This document shows positions 52,921 to 61,721 of a stretch of 64,000 nucleotides of DNA, piece by piece (position 1 is the first letter of the stretch; each line of letters starts with the position of its first letter). A program made the position numbers and the translations under genes. The stretch lies in the NCBI GenBank assembly GCA_964570565.1, contig CAZMYT010000007.1:25011-89010 (forward strand). The letters are read 5' to 3'. The stretch is from W0P28-013 sp964570565 (lineage in GTDB: Bacteria > Bacteroidota > Bacteroidia > Bacteroidales > Paludibacteraceae). The notes under the pieces are model-generated. The model did no database searches and was not told the origin of the DNA. It saw nothing but the letters and a program-made list of their open reading frames with translations.

Positions 52921-54096
52921 TTATCTGTCTACTAACGCTCTAATACCATCAACATCGAAAGCCAACGAGAAACGTAAGGTTTGATCTAACGGATTATTTT
53001 GAACCATAGAAACTACATAGCCAACATCCAATTTGAAGGCAGACATTTTAAAACCAGCACCTACGGTAAAATATTTACGGTTCCCTTTGATCTCACTTTC
53101 ATTATGATAACCTGCACGTGCAAAGAATTGTTCATTATAAGCATACTCCATACCAAGAGCAAAATTGATTTCTTTCATCTCCTCTGTAAAGCCACCAGGA
53201 GCATCTGAAAATGACCATGCAAGACCCTTCATAACAGAAAGATTATTGTATTGATCATCACTCATACCCCAAGTATTCTCATCAGTAGGATCATAACCTG
53301 TTGTAAATTTAGAGAGGCGTGAAGGAACTAATAATCTGTCGAAATCTAAACTAACTGATACACGATTATAACGGTCGAAAGGTACTAAATAGGAAGCTCC
53401 TAAACGAAAAGTCGTTGGCAAAAAATTACTTGTTTCGCCTTTGTCATAAGAAACTTTAGTTCCTAAGTTTGATAAGTTGAAACCAATACCTAATTTTGAT
53501 TCTCCTGTTTTGATATCGATAGGTAATGCATAATAGCCATTGATATCAGCAGAAAATGCAGAACCAGGATAATATTCTTCACTACGCGCACTCAAATCAG
53601 AAACGATGAAACGAAATGCCACACCCATTGAGAAATGTTCTGACAACATGCGTGAATAACCTGCATCAAAAGCCAATTCATAAGGTTTTACAGGAATTGG
53701 AACTGAATTTGCGTTTTCACGTAAAGAAATCTCACCAAGCGAGAAATAACGTAAAGAAGCGGATACGGTACCAGCTAAATCGCTAATTTTATAGTAACCA
53801 GCCAAATAAGCCAAGTCAATATCACTCACACCTAAACTACGCAACCAAGGTGTATAAGAAAAAGCAAAACCTGCGCTGCTGGCAGCTTGTGCATACTTAG
53901 AAGAATTCCAATGTTGAGAATTTACGTCAGGTGTTGTTGCCACTCCAACATCAGCCATACCACCAGCAACAGCATCAGGACCAATAGAAAGAGAAGGTAC
54001 ACCTGTTAACAAAGGATTAAATAAATCACTAACCTCTTCGGCAAAAGCGGTCAATGATGTACAAAACACCAAAATCGACACTACAATTTTTTTCAT
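52921..54096 (-). CDS. porV: Type IX secretion outer-membrane protein PorV
   Basis: A 391-residue outer-membrane beta-barrel. The signal peptide (1-19) ends TAFAEE. The mature N-terminus NPLLTGVPSLSIGPDAVAGGMADVGVATTPDVNSQHWNSSKYA is the PorV/LptO signature. In known type IX systems PorV picks up cargo from the translocon by its sorting domain and delivers it to PorU. The gene follows porU by 68 bases, the same order as in Porphyromonas. It and PorU would handle cargo such as the amylase at 22529-25324. Confidence 0.95.
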   Translation of the reverse strand: MKKIVVSILVFCTSLTAFAEEVSDLFNPLLTGVPSLSIGPDAVAGGMADVGVATTPDVNSQHWNSSKYAQAASSAGFAFSYTPWLRSLGVSDIDLAYLAGYYKISDLAGTVSASLRYFSLGEISLRENANSVPIPVKPYELAFDAGYSRMLSEHFSMGVAFRFIVSDLSARSEEYYPGSAFSADINGYYALPIDIKTGESKLGIGFNLSNLGTKVSYDKGETSNFLPTTFRLGASYLVPFDRYNRVSVSLDFDRLLVPSRLSKFTTGYDPTDENTWGMSDDQYNNLSVMKGLAWSFSDAPGGFTEEMKEINFALGMEYAYNEQFFARAGYHNESEIKGNRKYFTVGAGFKMSAFKLDVGYVVSMVQNNPLDQTLRFSLAFDVDGIRALVDR

Positions 54097-54164
54097 ACAA
54101 ATGTTATAAAATTACTATTAATTATTTTCAATATTTACAAAAGGAAACGTTTAAATATCGTTTC

Positions 54165-57100
54165 TTATTGTTCTTTTATCATTAATTTCAAGGTTTTTGT
54201 TACCTTTTCACTATTAGAAACGGCCACATCCATACGCACTAAATAAATACCTGGACGAACCGAGCCTGTAAAGTCCCAAGCTATTTCAGTACGATTATCA
54301 TACGTAAATACAGTTTGCTCCCCACTAAATACGAGACGACCAGATAAATCATATACGGACGCGTTAACACTTAAAGGCTGCTCCGGACGATCGTGAACAT
54401 ATACAAAGTTAGCTACATTGATAGCAGGATTAGGATATACAAACATATCAGACAATTTGGGTTGTAATCCTTTCTCTACGATGAATTCTAATTCGGCTGT
54501 CGATGAATTATTTTGCAAATCCCAAACACGGAATAGAATGTGGTGTTTACCCTCTTCTAAATTATATAATTGATAATTAACGGTGCCACTTTGATAATTA
54601 CCCATTTCAGTGTTGTAATAAAAATTGAGCGATTTTTCGAGTAACGGATTATTATCCAACTTTAAAATAATATCGTGCCCCACCCCATTACCAATGGCAT
54701 TAATACCACATTGATCATAAACGTTAGCTACAAACAAAGGTGATTCGTTAACTTTATCACCCGATTTAAAATCTGGAGAATTTAAATATATCTGAACATC
54801 GGGGCCTTGGTTTTCCCAAATTACATGAGAATCTTCGCCACCAATAATCACATTTTCATAATACCCATTAGCCTCAAAATTTTGTGCCTCGTCGGCTGCA
54901 TAATATACAATTCTACCCAAACCATAATTATAACGAATGTCTTTGGGCACAATAAAATCTGCCACAAAACGACCATTTTCCACTTTAGCCGAACCTACAA
55001 ATAATGCATTCGTACGATCTGTAAAGACGTAAGGTTTTTTCAATGAATCGACAGTCACATCGTTGGATAGTGTTCCAATGGTTTCTTTCTTATCAAACAC
55101 TGAAATATTAACATATCCATTGAAATCTTCTGTGGAAACGCCAGCGTTATCCTGGAGGTGACCAACTAATCGCACTTTACTTAAGGCTCTAATAGTATCT
55201 GTTGATTGGTCTAAATCAACAAGTTTTACACTATCAGTTACCACCTGATGCGTAGATGGATAAGCTAGTTGTAAGGCAGGGTCGCCCAATAAGGTAAAAT
55301 TCATTTTATTGGCATCACCAGAACGTGCATTTTTGGCATTACGCATTATATCACCTAAACGTAATCGGTTACCCGAGGCATCACGAGCAAAAACATTTTT
55401 AACAAATTCGCGATTCAAATAATAATTGGGACCTGCATATACCGTACGGGTTGTTGTGTACAAAGCAATACCACCACCATGAGCATTTAGAAAAACTTTC
55501 TCACCACCGCTCTGACGTGGAGTGTCGAAACGACTAAAATCGCAAGTTGCCGTAACAAATAAAGGTAATTTTTCATTGTACATATTTTCGATACGCTCAG
55601 TGGTTAAAATACCTTCATTGGTCCAAGCATTATAACCACCATGTCCCATGAAATTAATCATTAACGTACCAAATTTGATGTAGTTATCAAATAATTCACG
55701 TACTAATGGGTAACTTTCACCCGATGCCGAAACTTCTTGTGTATAAGCATCCAAATAAAGTTTACGAACTAGCAATTCAGGATGCAAACGCATGGTTAAT
55801 TCGGCCACGCTATCACAATCTTTTACATGTAAGTTATTATCGCCATCATCAGCTAAAAATACAACTTGATTCTTCCAACTGCCTTTAACCGCATTGTTCA
55901 TATATGAGATAGCTTTATCTACAGCAATTTTAGCTTGATCTTGATTATAAACAGGGAATCGACCTACACCAATATCCATACGTTCAGATGGTAATCTAAC
56001 GCCTTCATTGTCATCCAGAAATGCAAAATAGTCATCAGAAACATACGATTCGGTGCCATGCACTGAGTTTAGTGATTGATAAGTCAATAATTTATTGATA
56101 TCAATATCGGTACTAATAATTTTGCGATTATCAAAATTACCATCGCCAAACAATAATAGGTAACGTGGTAAATTGCTTGAGTTTGCTCTATCGTAAAACA
56201 TTTTGACAAAGCGACGATAAGCCGTGGCATCAGGTGTTCCTGATGAAAATTCATTAAAAATTAAATTGGCATCTACTACATGAGTAGATAAACCATCATG
56301 TTCGCTATGTGCTTGAGCTAACCGTTGTGCTTCAGACATAAACTCACTTGGAGCCAAAATCAACATATCCACTTGTGACAGACCATGTAAATTTTGATTA
56401 GCCACTTCCCCTATCACCGTAGGTGTAAGAAAACTACCGGCAGGATCTATAGCCACATATTCTTTAACAGTAGATGTATTAGCAGCAAACGTTAGCTGAT
56501 CATCAGTGAGTGTCGCTGGCACACGTTTAATATTCAAAGGATCAGAAATGTTCCAAATTTGGGTCGAATTATTAGCACCTTGAACCACAAAACGACGTAT
56601 TTTATCCACATTCAACGAATCGACATTGCGGAAAAATAGGGGAACATCATTGGTCAACTTCAACAACCGTTTAACATTCAACTCAAAGAAATTAAGCCAC
56701 GCTTGTCCATTGGCATTACTATAAGTGAGCGATACATTTAATTGATTTGTTGGAATAGGATCAAAATAGAATGCTGGAGAAGTTATGGCTGTTTTAGCAT
56801 GTTCATACACAGGTGCATTGGCCATAGACTGTACACTGAGAGAACCTATAGTAGTATTATTAACTTTTGTTACAAAAGTTGATAATAATTGTGAGTTGGC
56901 AGCAACACTTAATCGGAAAGTAGCAGTTGAATCCAATACATTCGGAAGTGAATACGAATAATTATAGGTTAGTTTTGTAGAATTAAATTCCTCACCATAA
57001 AATTCACGTCCAGAACTAACCAGATTCACCAAATCTTTTTCTTGTACTAAATAATCAGTAAACGACAAAATATCTTCAGTTGGTGTTCCTAATTCTTGAG

Positions 57101-57950
57101 GTTCAGCTTCAATTTTTTTCCCCGTGCCAGCATCTGAAGTCACAAAATAGTAACCATAATTAGAATACACATTTTGTGTATGTTGAAATAATTCTGAATA
57201 GGTATTGTATTCCCAAGATGTAGGACCTTGTCCGTAAAATAGAATATAATCACCAGCACCAAATTGCCCATCAGCTCCTGTGTAAGTATAGGTAGCAATT
57301 TCAGGTAAATCGTCGATATAAGGCGCACTAAAATTTTCATTCAACATAGCTCCGCCATAACCAAACACCCGTACGGCTGTTGGCGAAATTCCCATAGCCA
57401 CCAATGCTTCATAAGTCAGTTTGTAAATACCTGTTTTATCAACGCTAATTTTCACAAAACGACCACTTTTTAAAACCGAATTAGAGGTATATCTATCCGC
57501 ACTCAAATTAGTTTGAGTAGCTGCAAACAATGGCGATTCGAGTTGTTTTATATCAAACGATTGTAGTTTCTTTACCTTACCTTGATCCAAAATAAACGGG
57601 AAAATATCAAGTATATACGACACCTTTTTACGTTCTGTTACCAACCTAAAATTGTAACTCAACTGTGTTGGAATGAGGGATAATTGTGCTTCTGCGATAC
57701 GTAATTCTTCGGGTGTACAATCAATAAAAATCGTATTTTCAATACTCACTTTGTTGTTGGTTGCAAGCGTTACCGCATACGATGGCAAGGTAGAACTCCT
57801 CTCGTAATTACCATCTTCGAGGCTCACAACAGATTTAAAAGCACTATCAGTGGCCCATGTTTCTACGGGCAACCAACGCAATTGGTGAGTTTGAGCACTG
57901 ACAAACAATGTCACCAAAAGCAAACAAGATAAAAGTGCGATTTTTTTCAT
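54165..57950 (-). CDS. porU: Type IX secretion sortase PorU
   Basis: A 1261-residue exported C25-family cysteine peptidase that cuts sorting domains from type IX cargo and attaches the cargo to the outer surface. After a signal peptide (1-19) there is a long beta-rich N-terminal region, then the gingipain-like domain. The presumed dyad is H770 (NFMGHGGYNAW) and C803 (FVTATCDFSRFD), 33 residues apart, the same spacing as the H657/C690 pair of P. gingivalis PorU. The C-terminus (YPNPAIN, VYDLSGRLV, PGIYLVRM) is itself sorting-domain-like. porV follows. Confidence 0.95.
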   Translation of the reverse strand: MKKIALLSCLLLVTLFVSAQTHQLRWLPVETWATDSAFKSVVSLEDGNYERSSTLPSYAVTLATNNKVSIENTIFIDCTPEELRIAEAQLSLIPTQLSYNFRLVTERKKVSYILDIFPFILDQGKVKKLQSFDIKQLESPLFAATQTNLSADRYTSNSVLKSGRFVKISVDKTGIYKLTYEALVAMGISPTAVRVFGYGGAMLNENFSAPYIDDLPEIATYTYTGADGQFGAGDYILFYGQGPTSWEYNTYSELFQHTQNVYSNYGYYFVTSDAGTGKKIEAEPQELGTPTEDILSFTDYLVQEKDLVNLVSSGREFYGEEFNSTKLTYNYSYSLPNVLDSTATFRLSVAANSQLLSTFVTKVNNTTIGSLSVQSMANAPVYEHAKTAITSPAFYFDPIPTNQLNVSLTYSNANGQAWLNFFELNVKRLLKLTNDVPLFFRNVDSLNVDKIRRFVVQGANNSTQIWNISDPLNIKRVPATLTDDQLTFAANTSTVKEYVAIDPAGSFLTPTVIGEVANQNLHGLSQVDMLILAPSEFMSEAQRLAQAHSEHDGLSTHVVDANLIFNEFSSGTPDATAYRRFVKMFYDRANSSNLPRYLLLFGDGNFDNRKIISTDIDINKLLTYQSLNSVHGTESYVSDDYFAFLDDNEGVRLPSERMDIGVGRFPVYNQDQAKIAVDKAISYMNNAVKGSWKNQVVFLADDGDNNLHVKDCDSVAELTMRLHPELLVRKLYLDAYTQEVSASGESYPLVRELFDNYIKFGTLMINFMGHGGYNAWTNEGILTTERIENMYNEKLPLFVTATCDFSRFDTPRQSGGEKVFLNAHGGGIALYTTTRTVYAGPNYYLNREFVKNVFARDASGNRLRLGDIMRNAKNARSGDANKMNFTLLGDPALQLAYPSTHQVVTDSVKLVDLDQSTDTIRALSKVRLVGHLQDNAGVSTEDFNGYVNISVFDKKETIGTLSNDVTVDSLKKPYVFTDRTNALFVGSAKVENGRFVADFIVPKDIRYNYGLGRIVYYAADEAQNFEANGYYENVIIGGEDSHVIWENQGPDVQIYLNSPDFKSGDKVNESPLFVANVYDQCGINAIGNGVGHDIILKLDNNPLLEKSLNFYYNTEMGNYQSGTVNYQLYNLEEGKHHILFRVWDLQNNSSTAELEFIVEKGLQPKLSDMFVYPNPAINVANFVYVHDRPEQPLSVNASVYDLSGRLVFSGEQTVFTYDNRTEIAWDFTGSVRPGIYLVRMDVAVSNSEKVTKTLKLMIKEQ

Positions 57951-58035
57951 AAAGACATATGCGAAATAGCTGCAAAAATAATAAAAAAATCAATGCAAAA
58001 GCGTGCAAAAAGTAATAAAATAGTATTCTCTATGA

Positions 58036-58647
58036 CTATTTAACGAAAAAATTGAGCATTTTATTGCCTTCGATAAAACCTTCCAAATAATCACCCATAA
58101 CAACAGGCCCAACTCCAGCAGGAGTTCCCGTGTAAATAAGATCACCTATTTTGAGTGTAAAAAACTGACTAACATAGGCAATTATTTGATTCACAGAGAA
58201 CAACATATCCCGAGTATTGCCGCGTTGCACTTCTACACCATTTTTAGAAAGACTAAATGAAATTCCTTCAGCATTTGCAAGTGTTGAAAGTGGAATAAAA
58301 TCACTAATCACAGCTGAGTTATCAAACGCTTTGGCAATTTCCCAAGGTGCGCCCAATGCACGTTGACGCTGTTGTAAATCACGAGCCGTAAAATCGATAC
58401 CTAAAGCCACTTCTTCGTAGTAACGTGATGCGAATTTTTCACTAATATTTTTTCCTAAACGATTGATACGAACAACTAACTCCACTTCATACTCCACTTG
58501 CTTTGAAAAATCGGGAATAAAAAATGGTTTATTTTCGCGCAACAAAGCAGAATCAGGTTTCATAAAAATAAGCGGTTCGCCTACCGACTCATGCTTCATT
58601 TCGGTATTATGATCAGGATAATTCCACCCAACACAAATAATTTTCAT
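58036..58647 (-). CDS. Fumarylacetoacetate hydrolase-family protein
   Basis: A 203-residue single-domain FAH-fold enzyme. Visible parts are the metal/substrate region EPLIFMKPDSALL, YEVELVVRINRLGKNI, the acid-rich YYEEVALGIDFTARDLQ, GAPWEIAKAFDNSAVISDF and the C-terminal IGDLIYTGTPAGVGPV. Small members of this fold act as acylpyruvases or oxaloacetate decarboxylases/tautomerases, so the exact reaction is open. The gene is five bases after rex, which suggests it is controlled with, or needed under, the same redox conditions. Confidence 0.9.
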   Translation of the reverse strand: MKIICVGWNYPDHNTEMKHESVGEPLIFMKPDSALLRENKPFFIPDFSKQVEYEVELVVRINRLGKNISEKFASRYYEEVALGIDFTARDLQQRQRALGAPWEIAKAFDNSAVISDFIPLSTLANAEGISFSLSKNGVEVQRGNTRDMLFSVNQIIAYVSQFFTLKIGDLIYTGTPAGVGPVVMGDYLEGFIEGNKMLNFFVK

Positions 58648-58652
58648 ACTTT

Positions 58653-59303
58653 TTACTCTTTTTCTTCTTCTAATAAACCACGTAAGCGATTGAACATAAC
58701 CGCCAAATGAGCATATAACGACGTATTTTGTACCACAATATCTTCAGGAACTCGAATTCGAAATGGCGTAAAATTCCAAATAGCCTTAATACCGCCCGCT
58801 ATCATAATATCGGCCACCTCTTGAGCTTGATCAACAGGAACGGTCAAAATACCAATTTGAACGCCTGTTTGGGCCTGAATTTCCATAAAGCGATCGAGAT
58901 GTTGAATGGGAATACGGTTAATTTGCGTACCAACCAACTCCACCTTTATATCAAAAGCAGCCACCACTTCAAGTCCATATTGTGTGAGACCATTATCGTG
59001 CAACAACGATGAGCCCAAACTACCTGCACCAAACAAAAAGGCTTTATGGCAATTGGTAAACCCTAAAAACTGCTCTAATGTCGTTATGAGTTCGTCAATT
59101 TCGTAACCAACACGCGTCTTACCCGACACCGTGACAAACGAAAAATCTTTAGCCACCTGAGAAGCATCAATACCAATCTTTTGAGCGATTTGAGTGGAAG
59201 AAAGATGCGTTTCTCCCTGCTGACGAGCCAACTTGGCATAAGCCAAATACCAAGGCAAACGACGCAAGGTAGGTTCTGGAACTTTTACAAATACGTTAGG
59301 CAT
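58653..59303 (-). CDS. rex: Redox-sensing transcriptional repressor Rex
   Basis: A 216-residue homodimeric repressor that senses the NADH/NAD+ ratio. An N-terminal winged helix (about 1-80, VPEPTLRRLPWYLAYAKL, SSTQIAQKIGIDASQVAKDFSF) is followed by a Rossmann domain with GAGSLG at 92-97 and IAGGIKAIWNFTPFRIRVPE. It typically represses fermentation and anaerobic respiration genes. A -7 box precedes it, and autoregulation is common in the family. It leads a two-gene unit with the FAH-family gene. Confidence 0.96.
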   Translation of the reverse strand: MPNVFVKVPEPTLRRLPWYLAYAKLARQQGETHLSSTQIAQKIGIDASQVAKDFSFVTVSGKTRVGYEIDELITTLEQFLGFTNCHKAFLFGAGSLGSSLLHDNGLTQYGLEVVAAFDIKVELVGTQINRIPIQHLDRFMEIQAQTGVQIGILTVPVDQAQEVADIMIAGGIKAIWNFTPFRIRVPEDIVVQNTSLYAHLAVMFNRLRGLLEEEKE

Positions 59304-59334
59304 AAGTTTTCAATGATTTACAAAATAATTATGT

Positions 59335-59343
59335 GCAAAAGTA
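59335..59343 (-). promoter_or_regulatory. -7 promoter box of rex
   Basis: The minus strand reads TACTTTTGC, 32 bases before the ATG. Confidence 0.55.
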
Positions 59344-59351
59344 CAAAAAAA

Positions 59352-59384
59352 TATGCGGAATTAGAGATTTTCGTTTATCTTTGC
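59352..59384 (+). promoter_or_regulatory. Promoter of the SUI1-family gene
   Basis: TATG at 59352-59355, a 20-base spacer and the full-consensus TATCTTTGC at 59376-59384 form the promoter. It diverges from rex only about 10 bases away. Confidence 0.6.
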
Positions 59385-59408
59385 GAAGTAAACCTAAAGA
59401 AGTGAACG

Positions 59409-59750
59409 ATGAACGATTGGAAAAGCCGATTAAATGTAGTATATTCAACAAACCCTAACTACAATTACGAACAAGAAAATAACGCAAGAGAAGAACAAAC
59501 ATTACCTCCCAGCCAGCAAAATTTACGCATTCATCTAGACCGTCGCAGTGGTAATAAATCAGTAACTATTGTGAAAGGATTTATTGGTACGGATGACGAT
59601 TTAAAAGAGCTTGGTAAAACCTTGAAAACTAAATGTGGCGTAGGTGGGACTACAAAAGATGGCGAAGTTTTGATTCAAGGTGATTTTCGAGACAAAGTGA
59701 TGGGATTATTACTAGAAATAGGTTACAAATGTAAACGCTCTGGAGGTTAA
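59409..59750 (+). CDS. SUI1/eIF1-like translation factor (YciH type)
   Basis: A 113-residue cytoplasmic protein with an extended charged N-terminus (1-45) and a SUI1 domain: IHLDRRSGNKSVTIVKGFIGTDDDLKELGKTLKTKCGVGGTTKDGEVLIQGDF. YciH proteins are eIF1-like. They bind the small subunit and affect start selection, but are not essential. The C-terminal KCKRSGG is usual. It is a single gene next to rex. Confidence 0.94.
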   Translation: MNDWKSRLNVVYSTNPNYNYEQENNAREEQTLPPSQQNLRIHLDRRSGNKSVTIVKGFIGTDDDLKELGKTLKTKCGVGGTTKDGEVLIQGDFRDKVMGLLLEIGYKCKRSGG

Positions 59751-59852
59751 TAAATTCTAACTATTATTGCCACATTCATCCGCACATAACACTAAAAGAG
59801 TTACAATACAATTGAGTTATTGAATTATTAAAAACCTTAAATCAAGTATCTT

Positions 59853-60389
59853 ATGAAAAAAATTCATCTCTTTTCGGTTCTAGCAAGCCTATTATTAGGA
59901 ACTACGAGTTGTGCTACCAGCAAAATTGACACTAAGACTGTTCCAAATGTGGATTTAACACGGTACATGGGTAAATGGTATGAAATTGGACGATTTGACG
60001 TTGCCTTTGAAAAAGGGCTAGTGGGCACAACAGCCAACTACACACTTAATTCAGATGGTACTGTCGAAGTAATAAATGCAGGCTATAAAGAGAGCTTAAC
60101 AGGCGAAGCTACATCTGCCGAAGGTAAAGCACGTGTTCGTAAATCTGGCAAACCAGGTGAACTCGAAGTGGCGTTTTTCCTAAACTTCTATGCCGATTAC
60201 AACATTCTAGAGTTAGATAGTGTTGATTACTCATACGCAGTGGTTGGCAGCTCTAGCGATAAATACCTCTGGATATTGAGCCGTACACCAAAAATGGACA
60301 CCGATGTACTCAATGGGTTACTCCAGAAAATTGCAGCACGTGGCTATAATACAAGTAAAATTCTATGGGTAGATCAACCCAATGAATAA
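59853..60389 (+). CDS. blc: Lipocalin family lipoprotein (Blc type)
   Basis: A 178-residue outer-membrane lipoprotein. The lipoprotein signal peptide ends GTTSC with C20 as the lipidated residue. The mature start has the lipocalin motif MGKWYEIGRFDVAFEKGL (G-x-W). Later strands include NADYNILELDSVDYSYAVVGSS and the third conserved motif LWILSRTP. Bacterial Blc proteins bind fatty acids or lysophospholipids at the outer membrane. A very stable hairpin follows. Confidence 0.93.
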   Translation: MKKIHLFSVLASLLLGTTSCATSKIDTKTVPNVDLTRYMGKWYEIGRFDVAFEKGLVGTTANYTLNSDGTVEVINAGYKESLTGEATSAEGKARVRKSGKPGELEVAFFLNFYADYNILELDSVDYSYAVVGSSSDKYLWILSRTPKMDTDVLNGLLQKIAARGYNTSKILWVDQPNE

Positions 60390-60394
60390 GGTTT

Positions 60395-60449
60395 TTAAAT
60401 CATAAAAAAGGGCAAATCAGTTTTTGATTTGCCCTTTTTTATGATTTAA
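60395..60449. terminator. Bidirectional terminator with a 25-bp perfect stem
   Basis: 60395-60419 is the exact reverse complement of 60425-60449, with a 5-base loop. It fills nearly the whole 62-base gap between the convergent lipocalin and Smr genes. Confidence 0.92.
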
Positions 60450-60451
60450 CA

Positions 60452-61519
60452 TTATCGAATAGTTACTTGTGTCGCTCCAAAACCATATTGTTGGAAAGAG
60501 GCATCTTGATAATAGCAAGTGCGGTATTTCAATTTCAACTGTTTTTCTAGTTCTTTGCGCAACACACCTTCACCTTTACCGTGAATAAAAACAATTTTTT
60601 GACCTTTATCTTTCAAATGCATCCGCATTACTTCATTAAATTTATCTAGTTGCAATTGTAATAAATCTCCATTGGTTAAACCCGCCAACGAATCGAGCAA
60701 CTCATGTGCATGTAAATCCACTTCAATAATCTCAGATTTTTCTTTTTTGCGAACGGATATATTAGCTGGTTTCACTTCTTTTTGCGACATCGCTTTTTGT
60801 AATGCTTCAGGCGTAATTTGGGCCGCAAAATTCATCACATCACGCTCCACTAAAGTCATCAACAAAGCTGGTTTATCAAAAAAATCGGTATCACGAAAAC
60901 TATGTAATTTGTAAAATTTGGTAGGGTTGATACTCAAAGATATATCAATGACTGGCTTCGCATTAAAACGTCGTTTTTTGTACGCTGTAGCCTGAAATCT
61001 CAACTCCTCAAAATCATTCAAAGCCAACTTATTGACCGTTTCCAATAGCAATTTAGTATGAGGCTCTATACTACTTTGTGTGCGAATGCCCATATCGAGC
61101 ACACCGCTCAACAATTGAAAATTCAAATAATAATTACTATCGTTTATGAGATACAAATCCATATCGGTCGTTTGCAATTGTTTAATATCGCAAGGTACAA
61201 AGGCCAAATAAATGCTCAACAATTCACCTTCAGAAGTTTCGTCTCGTTCGTTAAATTGATAAGGCGGCAAAACAAATTCAGGTTCTTCGTCAGCGTCTTC
61301 AGGCGCAACTTGGGCAACATTAGGTTTGGATACAGCCGGCGTTTCCTTTGGGAAATTATAAGCATCGGTAGGTTCTACCACTACCACTTGGCGTGCTAAC
61401 ACAGGCGTTTCAAAACCATCAGGTTCTAGCACAAGAATAACATCTTTTGATTGAAATTTTGTAACCACACCACCACCTACTGCGTCCAAGTAACGCACTT
61501 TATCTCCTATCTTAATCAT
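60452..61519 (-). CDS. DUF2027 and Smr-domain protein
   Basis: A 355-residue protein from the ATG at 61519 (MIKIGDKVRYLDAVGGGVVTKF); the longer frame adds a spurious hydrophobic start. The N-terminal third is a DUF2027 domain; about 60-90 is a low-complexity acidic linker. The C-terminus from about 265 is an Smr domain: VDLHAHELLDSL and the loop IHGKGEGVLRKELEKQL. Smr domains bind or nick nucleic acid, and the fusion to DUF2027 is typical of Bacteroidota. The role is unknown. A -7 box lies upstream. Confidence 0.9.
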   Translation of the reverse strand: MIKIGDKVRYLDAVGGGVVTKFQSKDVILVLEPDGFETPVLARQVVVVEPTDAYNFPKETPAVSKPNVAQVAPEDADEEPEFVLPPYQFNERDETSEGELLSIYLAFVPCDIKQLQTTDMDLYLINDSNYYLNFQLLSGVLDMGIRTQSSIEPHTKLLLETVNKLALNDFEELRFQATAYKKRRFNAKPVIDISLSINPTKFYKLHSFRDTDFFDKPALLMTLVERDVMNFAAQITPEALQKAMSQKEVKPANISVRKKEKSEIIEVDLHAHELLDSLAGLTNGDLLQLQLDKFNEVMRMHLKDKGQKIVFIHGKGEGVLRKELEKQLKLKYRTCYYQDASFQQYGFGATQVTIR

Positions 61520-61542
61520 ATTACGTTGTATTAATTTGGTAG

Positions 61543-61551
61543 GCAAAGGTA
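61543..61551 (-). promoter_or_regulatory. -7 promoter box of the Smr gene
   Basis: The minus strand reads TACCTTTGC, 23 bases before the ATG at 61519. Confidence 0.55.
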
Positions 61552-61689
61552 CAAAAGAAATAGCAATAGCACCTGATAAAAAGAGCAAAGCAACCACATT
61601 TTAATTTGTAAAATGTAAATAAAGCTTGAAAATCACACATCTAAAACAAATTATCATACTCAATTGACATAGATATCAACAAAATCTTG

Positions 61690-61698
61690 TATTTTTGC
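61690..61698 (+). promoter_or_regulatory. -7 promoter box of queA
   Basis: TATTTTTGC matches TAnnTTTGC, 23 bases before the ATG. Confidence 0.55.
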
Positions 61699-61721
61699 AA
61701 CCTCAAAAAACGAATTAGCTC

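Noticed and set aside
54165..57950. Annotating the C25 protein as a gingipain-type secreted protease
   Set aside because: The length, the His/Cys spacing and the adjacent porV point to the sortase PorU rather than a free protease.
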